A stretch of DNA of 33,679 bases from the NCBI GenBank assembly GCA_964451605.1, contig CAYVJA010000028.1, positions 1 to 33,679 on the forward strand. Reading direction: 5' to 3'. Shown here in pieces: positions 14,860 to 23,480 of this stretch; position 1 is the first letter of the stretch, and each line of letters starts with the position of its first letter. The notes below the pieces were generated by a model, which worked only from the letters and a program-made list of their open reading frames with translations, ran no database searches and was not told where the DNA came from. The DNA comes from JAQVSH01 sp964451605. GTDB taxonomy: Bacteria; Bacteroidota; Bacteroidia; Bacteroidales; UBA4181. The translations under genes were made by a program, and so were the position numbers.

Positions 14860-16782
14860 TTATCTGATTTGACGGGCTATTTTCGAGATAATCTGATCCC
14901 GTCCAAAGGGTTTCCCGATTACATCATTGCATCCGCAGGCTAACGCCTTGCAAATATCCTCGTCCGACGAATAGGCAGTGACAGCCACAATAGGAAGGAG
15001 CGGCCTGAATAAACGGATCTGTCGGGCAGCTTCGAACCCATCCATTACGGGCATTTTCAAATCCATAAAAACCAGGTCGATGGTTGCATCGTTCCTGCAG
15101 ATTTCAACCGCTTCGGAACCATTTTTTGCCTTGACGATCTTCACATTTAGTCCCAGCAACTGTTCCGAAATCAGCACGAAATTATTCTCTTCATCTTCGG
15201 CCACCAGAAGCTTGATAGCACGAAGCGTTTCCGACCGGAGATCTGCCTCCTCAGCCTCTTCGGAAGGTTGATGGGCCGGTGCCGGTTTATAGGGAAGCGT
15301 AAAACGAAAGATCGAACCCATCCCGGGCTCCGATTCAACCCAAATCTTTCCACCCATCAACTCCACATAGGCTTTCGAAATAGAGAGCCCCAGGCCCGAT
15401 CCGCCCAATCGTGGAGTATCTGAGTTCTCCACCTGACGTTTAAAAATCTCCTCGTGCATCGATGACGGAATCCCAATACCGGTATCCTCTACAAAAAAAT
15501 GCAATTCGCTGTTTTGCACCCTGCACCCGAACAGAACACTCCCCTGACGGGTGTACTTCAATGCGTTACTAAGCAAATTATTCAAAACCTGAACCAGCTT
15601 AGTGGCGTCGGTATTCACAACTGCGCCCGCATTGGGCAATCGTGTGGTCAGCCGGAAATCGAGATTCCGTTTTTCGGCGGCGAGCCGAAACTGATCATAG
15701 ATAAGCTGCAACTGATCGTTCAGATTTACAGAGTGTTCGGAAACCCGTTCCTGTCCCGCCTCGATAGTGGCAATCTTGATGATATCGGTTATAATAGAGA
15801 GCAATTGTTGGCTGCTTTGCAGAATAATGTCGCAGAAATATTTGCCCTTTTCGGATGAAAGCCCCGGATCGTTTAGCAATTCCGAAAAGCCCACTATGGC
15901 ATTCATAGGGGTTCGAATCTCGTGCGAAATATTATGCAGAAAAGCCGATTTAAGCCTGTCGCTCTCTTCTGCCCGCTCTTTCTCTCGCACCAGACTCTCC
16001 TCAATGGCTTTTCTATCAGTGACATCACGCGAAATGCCAAAAAGGCCGGTCACCTTGCCCTGTTCATCAAACATGGGGCATTTAATGGTATCGAGATAAT
16101 GAGGCACTCCATCGCTGAGGGTGAGTCGCTGTTCGTACGACAGCGGGACTCCCTTTTCCATTACCTCAAGGTCGGTAGTGGAGGTTTGCTCCGCCTCTTC
16201 GGGTGATAAAATCGCACGGTCGTCTTTTCCCACCATTTGCATAGGGGTGAGACCCATCGATCTGGCGGCGGAATCATTAACAAGAATGTATCTGCAATCC
16301 TGGTCTTTAATGAATATGCAATCGACGGCATTGTTCAGGATGGTCTCCATCAATTTTCGCTGCGCATGCAGCTCCATAGCCGTCTGGTGAAGCTGCTTCT
16401 GCCGGAAGGCACTCTCGAGAGCCCTTCGGGTCACGAAAGGCAATCGCTCCATGCGGTCTTTCAGTACATAATCCGATGCCCCCTGCTTCAACAATTCAAC
16501 CGCTCTGTCTTCACCTATGGTACCCGAAATACAGACAAACGGAATCTGAGACGCGTGTTCTAATGCCAGATCCAGCGCCTGACGGCCATCGAATCCCGGA
16601 AGGGTAAAATCGGCAAAGACGATATCGTAACCTCCCCGCAACAGGCAATCGATATAGGCCTTTTTGGTTGAAACCACATCCATCGTACATTGAAAACCCT
16701 CTTGAAGCAGCAACTCTTGCAACAGATCGGCATCTTTGGGTACATCCTCTAAAAGGAGGGCTCGAAATGGGGCATTCATCAT
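14860..16782 (-). CDS. Hybrid histidine kinase: REC-PAS-HisKA-HATPase-REC
   Basis: The 640-residue protein has no membrane segment and should be cytoplasmic. Order of domains: receiver (about 5-125) with phosphoacceptor Asp58 in IVFADFTLPGFDG; PAS (about 140-265) starting ILNNAVDCIFIKDQD and ending GLFGISRDVTDRK; a short coiled linker; HisKA with His287 in FLHNISHEIRTPMNAI; HATPase_c with VQVLNNLLSNALKYT, FFVEDTGIGIP and LGGSGLGLSISKAY; and a C-terminal receiver with Asp574 in VFMDLKMPVMDG and Lys in VIGKPFG. It is the last gene of the five-gene signalling operon. An N-terminal receiver suggests it can be phosphorylated by the CHASE8 kinase encoded upstream, forming a phosphorelay; there is no DNA-binding output domain in the operon. 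Confidence 0.92.
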   Translation of the reverse strand: MMNAPFRALLLEDVPKDADLLQELLLQEGFQCTMDVVSTKKAYIDCLLRGGYDIVFADFTLPGFDGRQALDLALEHASQIPFVCISGTIGEDRAVELLKQGASDYVLKDRMERLPFVTRRALESAFRQKQLHQTAMELHAQRKLMETILNNAVDCIFIKDQDCRYILVNDSAARSMGLTPMQMVGKDDRAILSPEEAEQTSTTDLEVMEKGVPLSYEQRLTLSDGVPHYLDTIKCPMFDEQGKVTGLFGISRDVTDRKAIEESLVREKERAEESDRLKSAFLHNISHEIRTPMNAIVGFSELLNDPGLSSEKGKYFCDIILQSSQQLLSIITDIIKIATIEAGQERVSEHSVNLNDQLQLIYDQFRLAAEKRNLDFRLTTRLPNAGAVVNTDATKLVQVLNNLLSNALKYTRQGSVLFGCRVQNSELHFFVEDTGIGIPSSMHEEIFKRQVENSDTPRLGGSGLGLSISKAYVELMGGKIWVESEPGMGSIFRFTLPYKPAPAHQPSEEAEEADLRSETLRAIKLLVAEDEENNFVLISEQLLGLNVKIVKAKNGSEAVEICRNDATIDLVFMDLKMPVMDGFEAARQIRLFRPLLPIVAVTAYSSDEDICKALACGCNDVIGKPFGRDQIISKIARQIR

Positions 16783-16819
16783 GGCATCGGAGATAATTGT
16801 CAGTATCGGACAAAGTACA

Positions 16820-17263
16820 TCACACTTCGGGGGGAAGTTGATTTACCACACCCCAGAAGATACCCAACTGTTTTATGGCTTCAAGGAATCCGTCAAAGTT
16901 CACCGGTTTCACCACATAGGCATTCACCCCCGAAACATAACTGTTCAACAGGTCACGATCCTCCCGCGAAGAGGTAAGCATCACCACGGGCAGTAACCGT
17001 AGCTGAGGATCGCTTCGGATCTCCCGGAGTACCTCAATGCCGTCTTTTTTGGGCATTTTTATATCGAGCAGCAAGACGGCAGGCAGTCCCGGTTCACGGT
17101 TGGCATATGCTCCCTCCCGACGCAAATAGGCAAGGGTTTCTACCCCGTCACGGACAACCACTACCCGGTTTGCCAGGTTGCTCTCTTCCATAGCGGCCAG
17201 CGTCAGCTCCACATCCATCGGATTGTCTTCGGCCAGCAAAATCTTTTTCAACTCCAACATCAT
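16820..17263 (-). CDS. Single-domain response regulator (Rcp1-like)
   Basis: The 147-residue protein is just one receiver domain: acidic pair in LLAEDNPMDVEL, phosphoacceptor Asp67 in LLLDIKMPKKDG, the Thr/Ser in VVMLTSSREDRD and Lys in YVVKPVNFDGF. The slightly extended loop with LRREGAYANREPGLPAV is typical of Rcp1-type regulators that partner phytochrome-like kinases. It has no output domain, so it either shuttles phosphate to another protein or acts by protein contact. It lies 8 bases after the CHASE8 kinase gene and before the hybrid kinase, and a strong Shine-Dalgarno sequence precedes it. Confidence 0.9.
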   Translation of the reverse strand: MMLELKKILLAEDNPMDVELTLAAMEESNLANRVVVVRDGVETLAYLRREGAYANREPGLPAVLLLDIKMPKKDGIEVLREIRSDPQLRLLPVVMLTSSREDRDLLNSYVSGVNAYVVKPVNFDGFLEAIKQLGIFWGVVNQLPPEV

Positions 17264-17264
17264 A

Positions 17265-17273
17265 ACTCCTCCT
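17265..17273 (-). promoter_or_regulatory. Shine-Dalgarno site overlapping the kinase stop codon
   Basis: The minus strand reads TAGGAGGAGTTATG, so AGGAGGAGT sits directly upstream of the response regulator ATG and overlaps the TAG of the preceding kinase gene. Such a strong site is unusual for this phylum and suggests the response regulator is made in large amounts. Confidence 0.6.
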
Positions 17274-18756
17274 ATGGTTTTTTAGGCAATGAAAAATAAA
17301 ATACGGCTCCCTTATCTACCTCTCCCTCGGCCCATGTGCGACCTTTATGCCGATGTATCGTCTGCCGGACATTGGCCAAACCTATACCTGTCCCCTCAAA
17401 CTCTTCGGGCGAATGAAGCCGCTGAAATACCCCAAAGAGTTTTTGGGCATATAGCATATCGAACCCGGCGCCATTATCGCGCACGTAAAAAATCTGCTCA
17501 ATACCGGAGGTCTCCGATCCTATCTCAATAATGGCCACCGGCCTGTTTCGAGTGTACTTCAGGGCGTTACTCAACAGATTAACCCAAACCTGGCGGAGCA
17601 TCACATAGTCGCCATACACTTCAGGCAGAGGCGCTATCTTCCATTCAATAGTCCGGTCATTCATCTCCGGAGTGAGAATTTGCATTGCATCGTCCACCAC
17701 CCGACTCATGGGAAAGGCATCGGGTTTCATCTCCATGCGGCCATTTCGGGAAAAACCGAGGAGTTCATCTATCAGCGAACCCATCTGGGTGGCAGACTCC
17801 ATCACCGCCCGAATATAGTGCTGTCCCTTCTCATCGATTTGTTGAAGATTCCTGTTTTTTAACAACTCCAGATAGCCGTTGATATGCCGCAGGGGTGCCC
17901 GCAGGTCGTGTGATACCGAGTAAGAGAAGGACTCCAGCTCCTTATTGGCAGCCTCGAGCAGAGCAGTTCGCTCTTCGACCTTCCGCTCCAGACCGGCATT
18001 GAGCTCTCTGATATGCATTTCTGCACGATCGCGCTCCCGCTCTTTTTTCTGCAATTGCTCCAGCAAAAGGTTAAATTGGTCGTACAACAATCCTATCTCG
18101 TCGTTACCTTGTTTTTCGAGACGCACCGAAAAATCGTGACTTTCGGAAAGGGAGGCGGTCAGATTAGCCAACTTTAGAATAGGTGCCGAGATAAGGCGTT
18201 GCATCCTTAGAGCCAGAATATAGGAGAGCACTAACAGTACCACCATAAGCAGAGCCAATCCACCGATGAATATACGCCCCTGCGATGCTATCCCCTCCGA
18301 ATTGGCGCGGATATAGAGAACGCCCAGAACCTTATCCTGAAATTGAACCGGTTCGGTTACCAAAAAATTACCCTTCTCATACAGAGCGCTACGACGGGCT
18401 TCCGGAACGGGAGGGAGTTCCTGTCCGGATGTATCGGCGTATTGAGCAAAAAGCCCGCCTTTCGCATCGAAAAGATATGCCAGATCAATCGATTCCACAT
18501 ATTTGAGCCTGCGTAACACCTCTTCTGCCTGAAGGGTATCGGCAAAAGTAAGGGGTACAATACAGTAATCGCCCATTAGTTTGGCATGCAGAACCAGGTT
18601 GGAAAGGGCAGAATCCTTGGCCCGCACTTGTTCCCAATGGGCAATGAAAGCCAACCCAGCGGTCATGGATGCAAAAACCACAAACAGCACAATGGCAATC
18701 ACCTTGTTCTTGATGGAGAGGTTCAATAGATGTCGGTTATTTATCATCGGTCTCAA
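17272..18756 (-). CDS. CHASE8-HAMP sensor histidine kinase
   Basis: The 494-residue inner-membrane kinase has an N-terminal membrane segment (VIAIVLFVVFASMTAGLAF, about 19-37), a periplasmic region of about 120 residues resembling the CHASE8 domain of YfiN/TpbB (starting FIAHWEQVRAKDSALSNL), a second segment (about 158-180), HAMP (about 182-235) and a coiled coil. HisKA has His283 in SVSHDLRAPLRHI, a phytochrome-type H-box. HATPase motifs are LRQVWVNLLSNALKYT, YVRDNGAGFD and FEGTGIGLANV. The start overlaps the upstream YfiR-like gene: ATG at 18756 by 20 bases, or ATG at 18747 by 11 bases inside ATGATAAATAA, which I find equally likely. The overlap points to a matched pair. In Pseudomonas, YfiR holds the CHASE8 protein YfiN inactive in the periplasm; the same contact is inferred here. 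Confidence 0.9.
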   Translation of the reverse strand: MRPMINNRHLLNLSIKNKVIAIVLFVVFASMTAGLAFIAHWEQVRAKDSALSNLVLHAKLMGDYCIVPLTFADTLQAEEVLRRLKYVESIDLAYLFDAKGGLFAQYADTSGQELPPVPEARRSALYEKGNFLVTEPVQFQDKVLGVLYIRANSEGIASQGRIFIGGLALLMVVLLVLSYILALRMQRLISAPILKLANLTASLSESHDFSVRLEKQGNDEIGLLYDQFNLLLEQLQKKERERDRAEMHIRELNAGLERKVEERTALLEAANKELESFSYSVSHDLRAPLRHINGYLELLKNRNLQQIDEKGQHYIRAVMESATQMGSLIDELLGFSRNGRMEMKPDAFPMSRVVDDAMQILTPEMNDRTIEWKIAPLPEVYGDYVMLRQVWVNLLSNALKYTRNRPVAIIEIGSETSGIEQIFYVRDNGAGFDMLYAQKLFGVFQRLHSPEEFEGTGIGLANVRQTIHRHKGRTWAEGEVDKGAVFYFSLPKKP

Positions 18757-19300
18757 TCAAGGTTGCAGAATTAATCAGCAGACTACTCATTTTTAGCCCC
18801 GATTTTTCAAGGGCACTCAGATTGATCTCGTAACGAATAAAATTGTCGACCACTAACAGATTGATAATGGCCCCCTTCTTGCCGAATCCTTTGGTCTCGG
18901 CAATGGTAAGAATCGGTTTCCCTTCCGCAAATAGAAAAATTTGGTCGGCCTCTTCGCTGCTAACCGATCCGGAAATGAAAAGCATTCTCAGATTATTGCT
19001 CTCCTGAAACCGGGGTAAATAAGAGATGATCACCCCTTGTCTGTTCACCTTTACCTCTCTGAACAGCTCATCCAGTGACGAACCAAACCGGTTCTCTCCC
19101 ACAACGGCTATACGAAAGAGGGTATCAGCCAGTTGCTGCCTGCCGGGCCACTGCACAAACTGGGTAAATTTTTCAACAAATCCGGCCTTCAGGAGATATT
19201 CGCGCGACTGGGCCTGCAGACTAAAAGGAATAGAAGCCAACCCGGCTACCCAAATCAGCCAGAGAACTGTATATTTCCGTATTGTCTGTGCTCCTTTCAT
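18737..19300 (-). CDS. YfiR-like periplasmic protein (DUF4154 family)
   Basis: The 187-residue protein has a signal peptide (about 1-31, ending SLQAQ), then the family opening REYLLKAGFVEKFTQFVQWP, the central RIAVVGENRFG and the closing block KGAIINLLVVDNFIRYEINL with SGLKMSSLLINSATL. These are the landmarks of YfiR/DUF4154, the periplasmic repressor of the diguanylate cyclase YfiN in Pseudomonas and Escherichia. The Cys residues that form disulfides in Pseudomonas YfiR are absent: the mature protein has no Cys. The gene sits 26 bases after the TonB-dependent receptor and overlaps the CHASE8 kinase. The likely job is to pass an envelope state, possibly receptor occupancy, to the kinase. Confidence 0.88.
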   Translation of the reverse strand: MKGAQTIRKYTVLWLIWVAGLASIPFSLQAQSREYLLKAGFVEKFTQFVQWPGRQQLADTLFRIAVVGENRFGSSLDELFREVKVNRQGVIISYLPRFQESNNLRMLFISGSVSSEEADQIFLFAEGKPILTIAETKGFGKKGAIINLLVVDNFIRYEINLSALEKSGLKMSSLLINSATLIETDDK

Positions 19301-19326
19301 ACTCTCTATTCAACCCTTTCGCTGCA

Positions 19327-21311
19327 TCAGAACCGATAACTCAGCATCAATGATACCGATCGCTGGGGTTGTCGAAAACGCCCGGCAAATAGGTTCGAAG
19401 GATGGTAATACTTTTCGTTCAAGAGATTATTTACCCGAAGTTGCAGGTCGGTCTGTTTCAGACAGGAAAAGGTGAGCGTGCTGTGCCAAATCAGGGCATC
19501 CCCGATAGCGCGGCTTCCCGTGGTGGCAATCGGGAGAGGATTCTCACGCCCGCCAAGGTAATTGCCCCGCAGGTGAAACAGCAAAACCGGGCAACAACGC
19601 CAGGTAAAACCTACATTCGCGGTGTGCCTTGATATCTCGGGAAGCGTCACATCTTCACGATTATACGAATCGGTAAAACTATAGTTGGCATAGAGCTGCA
19701 AATTGGGCAGGGAGTAGTTTCCATACAATTCGAACCCGTGTGTAGTAAGCTCCTCATCGTTAACCCACCGTTCTCCCTCCGGAAGCAACTCTTTCGACAA
19801 TACGTCTTCAATCCGATTGCTGAAGACAGAGGCACCCAGCGATAATTGCTCTGTAGTCCGCCAGGAGAGAGCCAGTTCGAACGATTTCATCTTCTCGGGC
19901 GTAAGACCGGGACTTCCAACCCCTACGGTATAATCCCAGGGCCTTGGCGAACGGAATGCCTGGTTATAGAGCAATTTCGAGGTGAACGAACCCACATTCA
20001 GCACCAGGCCTGTCCGGGGANNNNNNNNNNGGCCATAGTAACTTGAGATATCGTGACGCAACCCGCCTACAAAGGAGAGAAACCGGACTATGCGCCAGTC
20101 GCCCTGCAAGTAGTAACTAAACAGGTAATTATGCAGCATTTCAGGCTGTTGTGGCTTTGGAGGATTGACCCACTGAGAAGGGCTGTTTGTCACTGAGAAC
20201 TGTTCGGCCAACCGTTCGACCTCTCCCGTAACCCCGGCAATAAAAAAGAGGTTCTCAGACATCTTGTAGGTTAGCTGATTTTCCAACCCTGCAAGATGGT
20301 TTGGCCTGTAATATCCTACCCGGCTACCCTCCGAGCTCCCGGAAGCCTCATACACCTCGCCCACCGACCGGGGCCGAAGGGTGGTGTTGCGGTAATAGAG
20401 CGTGGAGTTAAGTGCCAACGGGCCACTCCAATCCTTACTGTACTTCAGGAAACCATTTAGGAAAAGCATATTCCACAAAGAGTTTCTATCGTACAGTGAG
20501 GTTCCCTCTGTTTTATAGGAAGTGGTGCGTGAAGCGATTTTCTCCATAAAATAGAGGCCGGCGGCGAGGTTTTTCACCTGCACACGGGCCGAAAGGGCAA
20601 GATCGTGCTCGAAATTCTCCATCCGGTTGCCCCAGTTATAATCGCCGCGGGCACCCCGCAAATCGGCCTTCTCGCTGGTTTTATACATAGCAGAGAAGCG
20701 ATACCCCACATCGCTCTCTTTATTATAATTTTCGAAGCCTGCATCGGCTATGGCAGTNNNNNNNNNNCACCCAGCAGATTCAGGTGTCCGTTATGCGGTT
20801 GCTCCGCCTTTTTGGTAATCAGGTTTATGATACCCGAAACGGCATTGGTCCCGTAAAGAGCTGAGGCAGGCCCATACACCACCTCAATGCGTTCTACTTC
20901 CGAAAGGTTGTATTGTGCACCACCGTAGAAACCACCGGAATTTAATTCATTCACCTGAATCCCGTCGATGAGTAATAAGATCAGGTTGTTTTGGCTGGTG
21001 GCTCCGCGAATAAAAGAGTAGTGGTTATAACCCACAATATTCCGGAATTGGAAACCCGGCAAATCGGCTAATGCCTCCTCGAGCGTGAGATATCCGCGGG
21101 CCTTAATCTGTTCGGCTGTAATTACCTGAACCGTAGAGGCAACATCCTTAACCTGTTGTTCAACCTTCGAAGCACTGATTACCTCAGTGTTCATCAGATC
21201 CTGAAACGACATCTTTAACAGATCGGCAGGCACAATTGTATCTGCCTCTTGAGCAGACAGTGCCCAGGATCCTGCGAGAAAGAGGAAAAAAAGTAAATTC
21301 CGTCTGTTCAT
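19327..21311 (-). CDS. TonB-dependent outer-membrane receptor (two assembly gaps)
   Basis: The gene reads through two 10-N gaps. Start: ATG at 21311 with signal peptide MNRRNLLFFLFLAGSWALSA. The plug domain shows LMNTEVISASKVEQQVKDVA, VQVITAEQIKARGYLTLEEA, LPGFQFRN, LLIDGIQVNEL and VYGPASALYGTNAVSGIINL. After the gap at 20758-20767 the barrel continues from TAIADAGFENYNKESDVGYR in another frame, and ends with SVSLMLSYRF, a terminal barrel strand with final Phe. About 650-660 residues are expected. There is no N-terminal carboxypeptidase-like or signalling extension and no SusD partner, so it is closer to the BtuB/CirA type than to SusC. The ligand is unknown. As first gene of the operon with YfiR and the kinase, it may provide the sensed input. 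Confidence 0.9.
20021..20030. other. Assembly gap (10 N) in the receptor gene
   Basis: Ten N lie between SSYYG and PRTGLV in the barrel. The frame is kept here, so the nominal size may be close to the true one. Confidence 0.95.
20758..20767. other. Assembly gap (10 N) in the receptor gene
   Basis: Ten N separate HLNLLG from TAIADAG, the transition from plug to barrel. The frame changes across it; an in-frame gene needs a gap of 2 modulo 3, so the split into two open frames is an artefact. Confidence 0.95.
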
Positions 21312-21342
21312 ACCCCACTAATGAAGGTTGAAGTAACTGAGT

Positions 21343-21373
21343 GAAAGGTAATCACAATGGTTGCCGATTCAAA
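21343..21373 (-). promoter_or_regulatory. Possible promoter of the receptor-YfiR-kinase operon
   Basis: On the minus strand TTTG (complement of 21370-21373) is 19 bases before TACCTTTC (complement of 21343-21350), one base off TAnnTTTG. Transcription would start about 25 bases before the receptor ATG. All five genes downstream are within 40 bases of each other or overlapping, so this is probably the only main promoter. Confidence 0.4.
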
Positions 21374-21502
21374 TAGCTCAATCAAAAAATTGTGAACCGT
21401 TGGTAAGATTTATACAGAATGCATATCCAATCCATAAAAGGGGCGTTCCCCGGACATCATAGAAAAGTTGCTATCTTTGATGAATTGCCGGAGCAATCGT
21501 GT

Positions 21503-21510
21503 TACTTTTG
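21503..21510 (+). promoter_or_regulatory. -7 element of the SDR gene promoter
   Basis: TACTTTTG fits TAnnTTTG and lies 33 bases before the ATG at 21544. A second match, TATCTTTG, is at 21472-21479. The nearest upstream TTTG is 23 bases away, slightly too far. Confidence 0.4.
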
Positions 21511-21543
21511 TCGATGTATCCGAATTAAAACAGAGATAGCAGT

Positions 21544-22335
21544 ATGGTAAATTTTTCATTGAAAGGGAAGGTTGCCCTGGTAACGGGCGCCTCTTACGGA
21601 ATCGGGTTCGCCATTGCAAAGGGCTTTGCCGAAGCTGGAGCTACTATTGTATTTAACGATCTTAAGCAGGAGTTTGTCGATAAAGGCCTTGCCGCCTACG
21701 CTGCCGAAGGGATTACAGCTCATGGTTATGTATGCGATGTTACCGACGAAGCCGGAGTTAAGGAGATGGTCGAAAAAATTGAGAAAGAGGTAGGTATCAT
21801 CGATATTCTGGTAAACAACGCCGGTATTATCAAACGGATTCCCATGCATGAGATGAGTGCTGCCGATTTCCGGGCCGTTATCGATGTCGACCTGAATGCA
21901 CCCTTCATAGTGGCCAAAACGGTAATTCCCTCCATGATCAAAAAGGGCGCAGGAAAGATCATCAACATCTGCTCCATGATGAGCGAGCTGGGCCGTGAAA
22001 CCGTGAGTGCCTACGCTGCTGCCAAGGGAGGGTTAAAGATGCTTACCAGAAACATTGCCTCCGAATATGGTGGTGCCAACATTCAGTGTAACGGTATCGG
22101 GCCCGGTTATATTGCCACCCCGCAAACCGCTCCTCTCCGCGAACGGCAACCCGATGGCAGCCGCCATCCTTTCGACTCGTTTATCGTTTCGAAAACGCCT
22201 GCGGGCCGATGGGGCAACCCCGAAGATCTTACCGGACCTGCCGTTTTCCTGGCAAGTGAGGCCTCCGATTTTGTAAACGGCCATATTCTCTACGTCGACG
22301 GCGGTATCCTGGCCTATATCGGCAAACAACCTTAA
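21544..22335 (+). CDS. SDR oxidoreductase, gluconate 5-dehydrogenase / KduD-like
   Basis: The 263-residue cytoplasmic enzyme is a classical short-chain dehydrogenase: cofactor loop TGASYGIGFAIAKG, then NNAGIIKR, the catalytic Ser in INICSMMSELG, and YAAAKGG with active-site Tyr and Lys. The C-terminal FLASEASDFVNGHILYVDGG is standard. Asp/Lys in FNDLKQEF after the second strand do not settle NAD versus NADP. It most resembles the gluconate 5-dehydrogenase group, which in pectin degraders includes or neighbours 2-dehydro-3-deoxygluconate 5-dehydrogenase (KduD). The secreted GH105 enzyme downstream, which releases unsaturated uronic acid, makes the KduD-type step likely, but no kduI is in the window. 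It is 29 bases before the next gene and probably co-transcribed with it. Confidence 0.85.
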   Translation: MVNFSLKGKVALVTGASYGIGFAIAKGFAEAGATIVFNDLKQEFVDKGLAAYAAEGITAHGYVCDVTDEAGVKEMVEKIEKEVGIIDILVNNAGIIKRIPMHEMSAADFRAVIDVDLNAPFIVAKTVIPSMIKKGAGKIINICSMMSELGRETVSAYAAAKGGLKMLTRNIASEYGGANIQCNGIGPGYIATPQTAPLRERQPDGSRHPFDSFIVSKTPAGRWGNPEDLTGPAVFLASEASDFVNGHILYVDGGILAYIGKQP

Positions 22336-22364
22336 CAGAACGCCCCTTCCGGGGATTCCGCTCT

Positions 22365-23468
22365 ATGACCGATAGCTTTTGCAGATTTCGGGTTCTGGTT
22401 CTCTTGTTTCCGGCCTGGCTCCTTTTCGGAGCCGGCGCCCGGGCACAGGTTGATGCGCCCGGATTCATGGTCTATCAATTCCCGTCGAACCAAATTCCCC
22501 GCATCGACGGATCGATCGACGACTGGGCCATGGTGCCCGACAGCTTCACCATTCCCATCGAGGCAATGTGGGACGACTCACGGAAGCACCCTTCGGTAAA
22601 CAAAGCCACCCTCGATTGTAAAGTAAAAGTAGGTTGGGTAAAAGGGCTTAACCGCCTCTACTTTCTCTACGAAGCCTTCGACAACTTTTGGGAATTCAGC
22701 CAAATGGGGTTAAAGAACGACACCTACGAGGTGGTAGTCGACGCCGACCTCTCGGGAGGCCCCCACATAGACCGTTTCCGTCACAACCCGGCTGTAGTGG
22801 ATGCCATGGAGTCGTACTTCACCTTTCAGAATGTTCATGCCCAGAATTATCACATTTTTACCCCGCCCGCAGAGGGCAAGGAGTGGACTATGGTATGGGG
22901 GCCGCAGCAGTGGCTTAAGGAGCTCCCCTACGCCAACTATGCGTATAACTACTCCTTTGCGCCGTGCGATTCAGGTACCCTCCGCATGGAGTTCTATATC
23001 ACTCCATTCGATTATGCCAGCCCCGAAGGACCGGAAAAGTCGAGCGAGAGTCGTCTCCGCGAAGGGAAGAAGATTGGGCTGTGTTGGGCCATCATAGACT
23101 ACGACAGCGCCGAAAGCAGCAACAACAACGGTTTCTGGAACCTCTCAAAACACCACACCATGTACGGCCAGGCCTCAGAGCAACGTCTCTTTACCCTGAT
23201 GCCGCTCGAACCACGATTCAAAAAGCCCATCGATGCGCAATGGAGTTTCTCCGTCCTCGATATGGCCAGCCGCACCGTAGCCTTCCGCGATGAAAGCGAA
23301 GGAAAAATCACCTCATGGGATTGGGATTTTGGCGACGGCACCCGCTCCAACCAGCAGCATCCCATCCACCAATACCAAAAACCCGATAAATACGTGGTGA
23401 CCCTCTACGTAAAGGGACCCGACGGGGCATCGCAGCGATGCAAAGTGTGGGAGGTGGCGGTGAAATAA
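22365..23468 (+). CDS. Secreted CBM9-like domain protein with C-terminal PKD domain
   Basis: The 367-residue protein has a signal peptide (RFRVLVLLFPAWLLFGAGARAQ, cleaved near residue 28). Residues about 45-275 resemble the CBM9/DOMON-like beta-sandwich found in Bacteroidota glycan-binding proteins: IPRIDGSIDDWAMVPD at the start, DCKVKVGWVKGLNRLYFLYE, DNFWEF, YEVVVDADLSGG, and LRMEFYITPFDY. Residues about 285-365 form a PKD module, with ITSWDWDFGDGTRS and HQYQKPDKYVVTLYV. No glycosidase residues are visible, so binding or presentation of glycans is more likely than catalysis. The gene follows the SDR gene closely and precedes the repeat island. The ligand is unknown. Confidence 0.75.
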   Translation: MTDSFCRFRVLVLLFPAWLLFGAGARAQVDAPGFMVYQFPSNQIPRIDGSIDDWAMVPDSFTIPIEAMWDDSRKHPSVNKATLDCKVKVGWVKGLNRLYFLYEAFDNFWEFSQMGLKNDTYEVVVDADLSGGPHIDRFRHNPAVVDAMESYFTFQNVHAQNYHIFTPPAEGKEWTMVWGPQQWLKELPYANYAYNYSFAPCDSGTLRMEFYITPFDYASPEGPEKSSESRLREGKKIGLCWAIIDYDSAESSNNNGFWNLSKHHTMYGQASEQRLFTLMPLEPRFKKPIDAQWSFSVLDMASRTVAFRDESEGKITSWDWDFGDGTRSNQQHPIHQYQKPDKYVVTLYVKGPDGASQRCKVWEVAVK

Positions 23469-23480
23469 TGCTCTAATGCT

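Noticed and set aside
22336..22364. Small hairpin CCCC-TTCC-GGGG after the SDR gene
   Set aside because: A four-base stem without a T run is not enough for a terminator.
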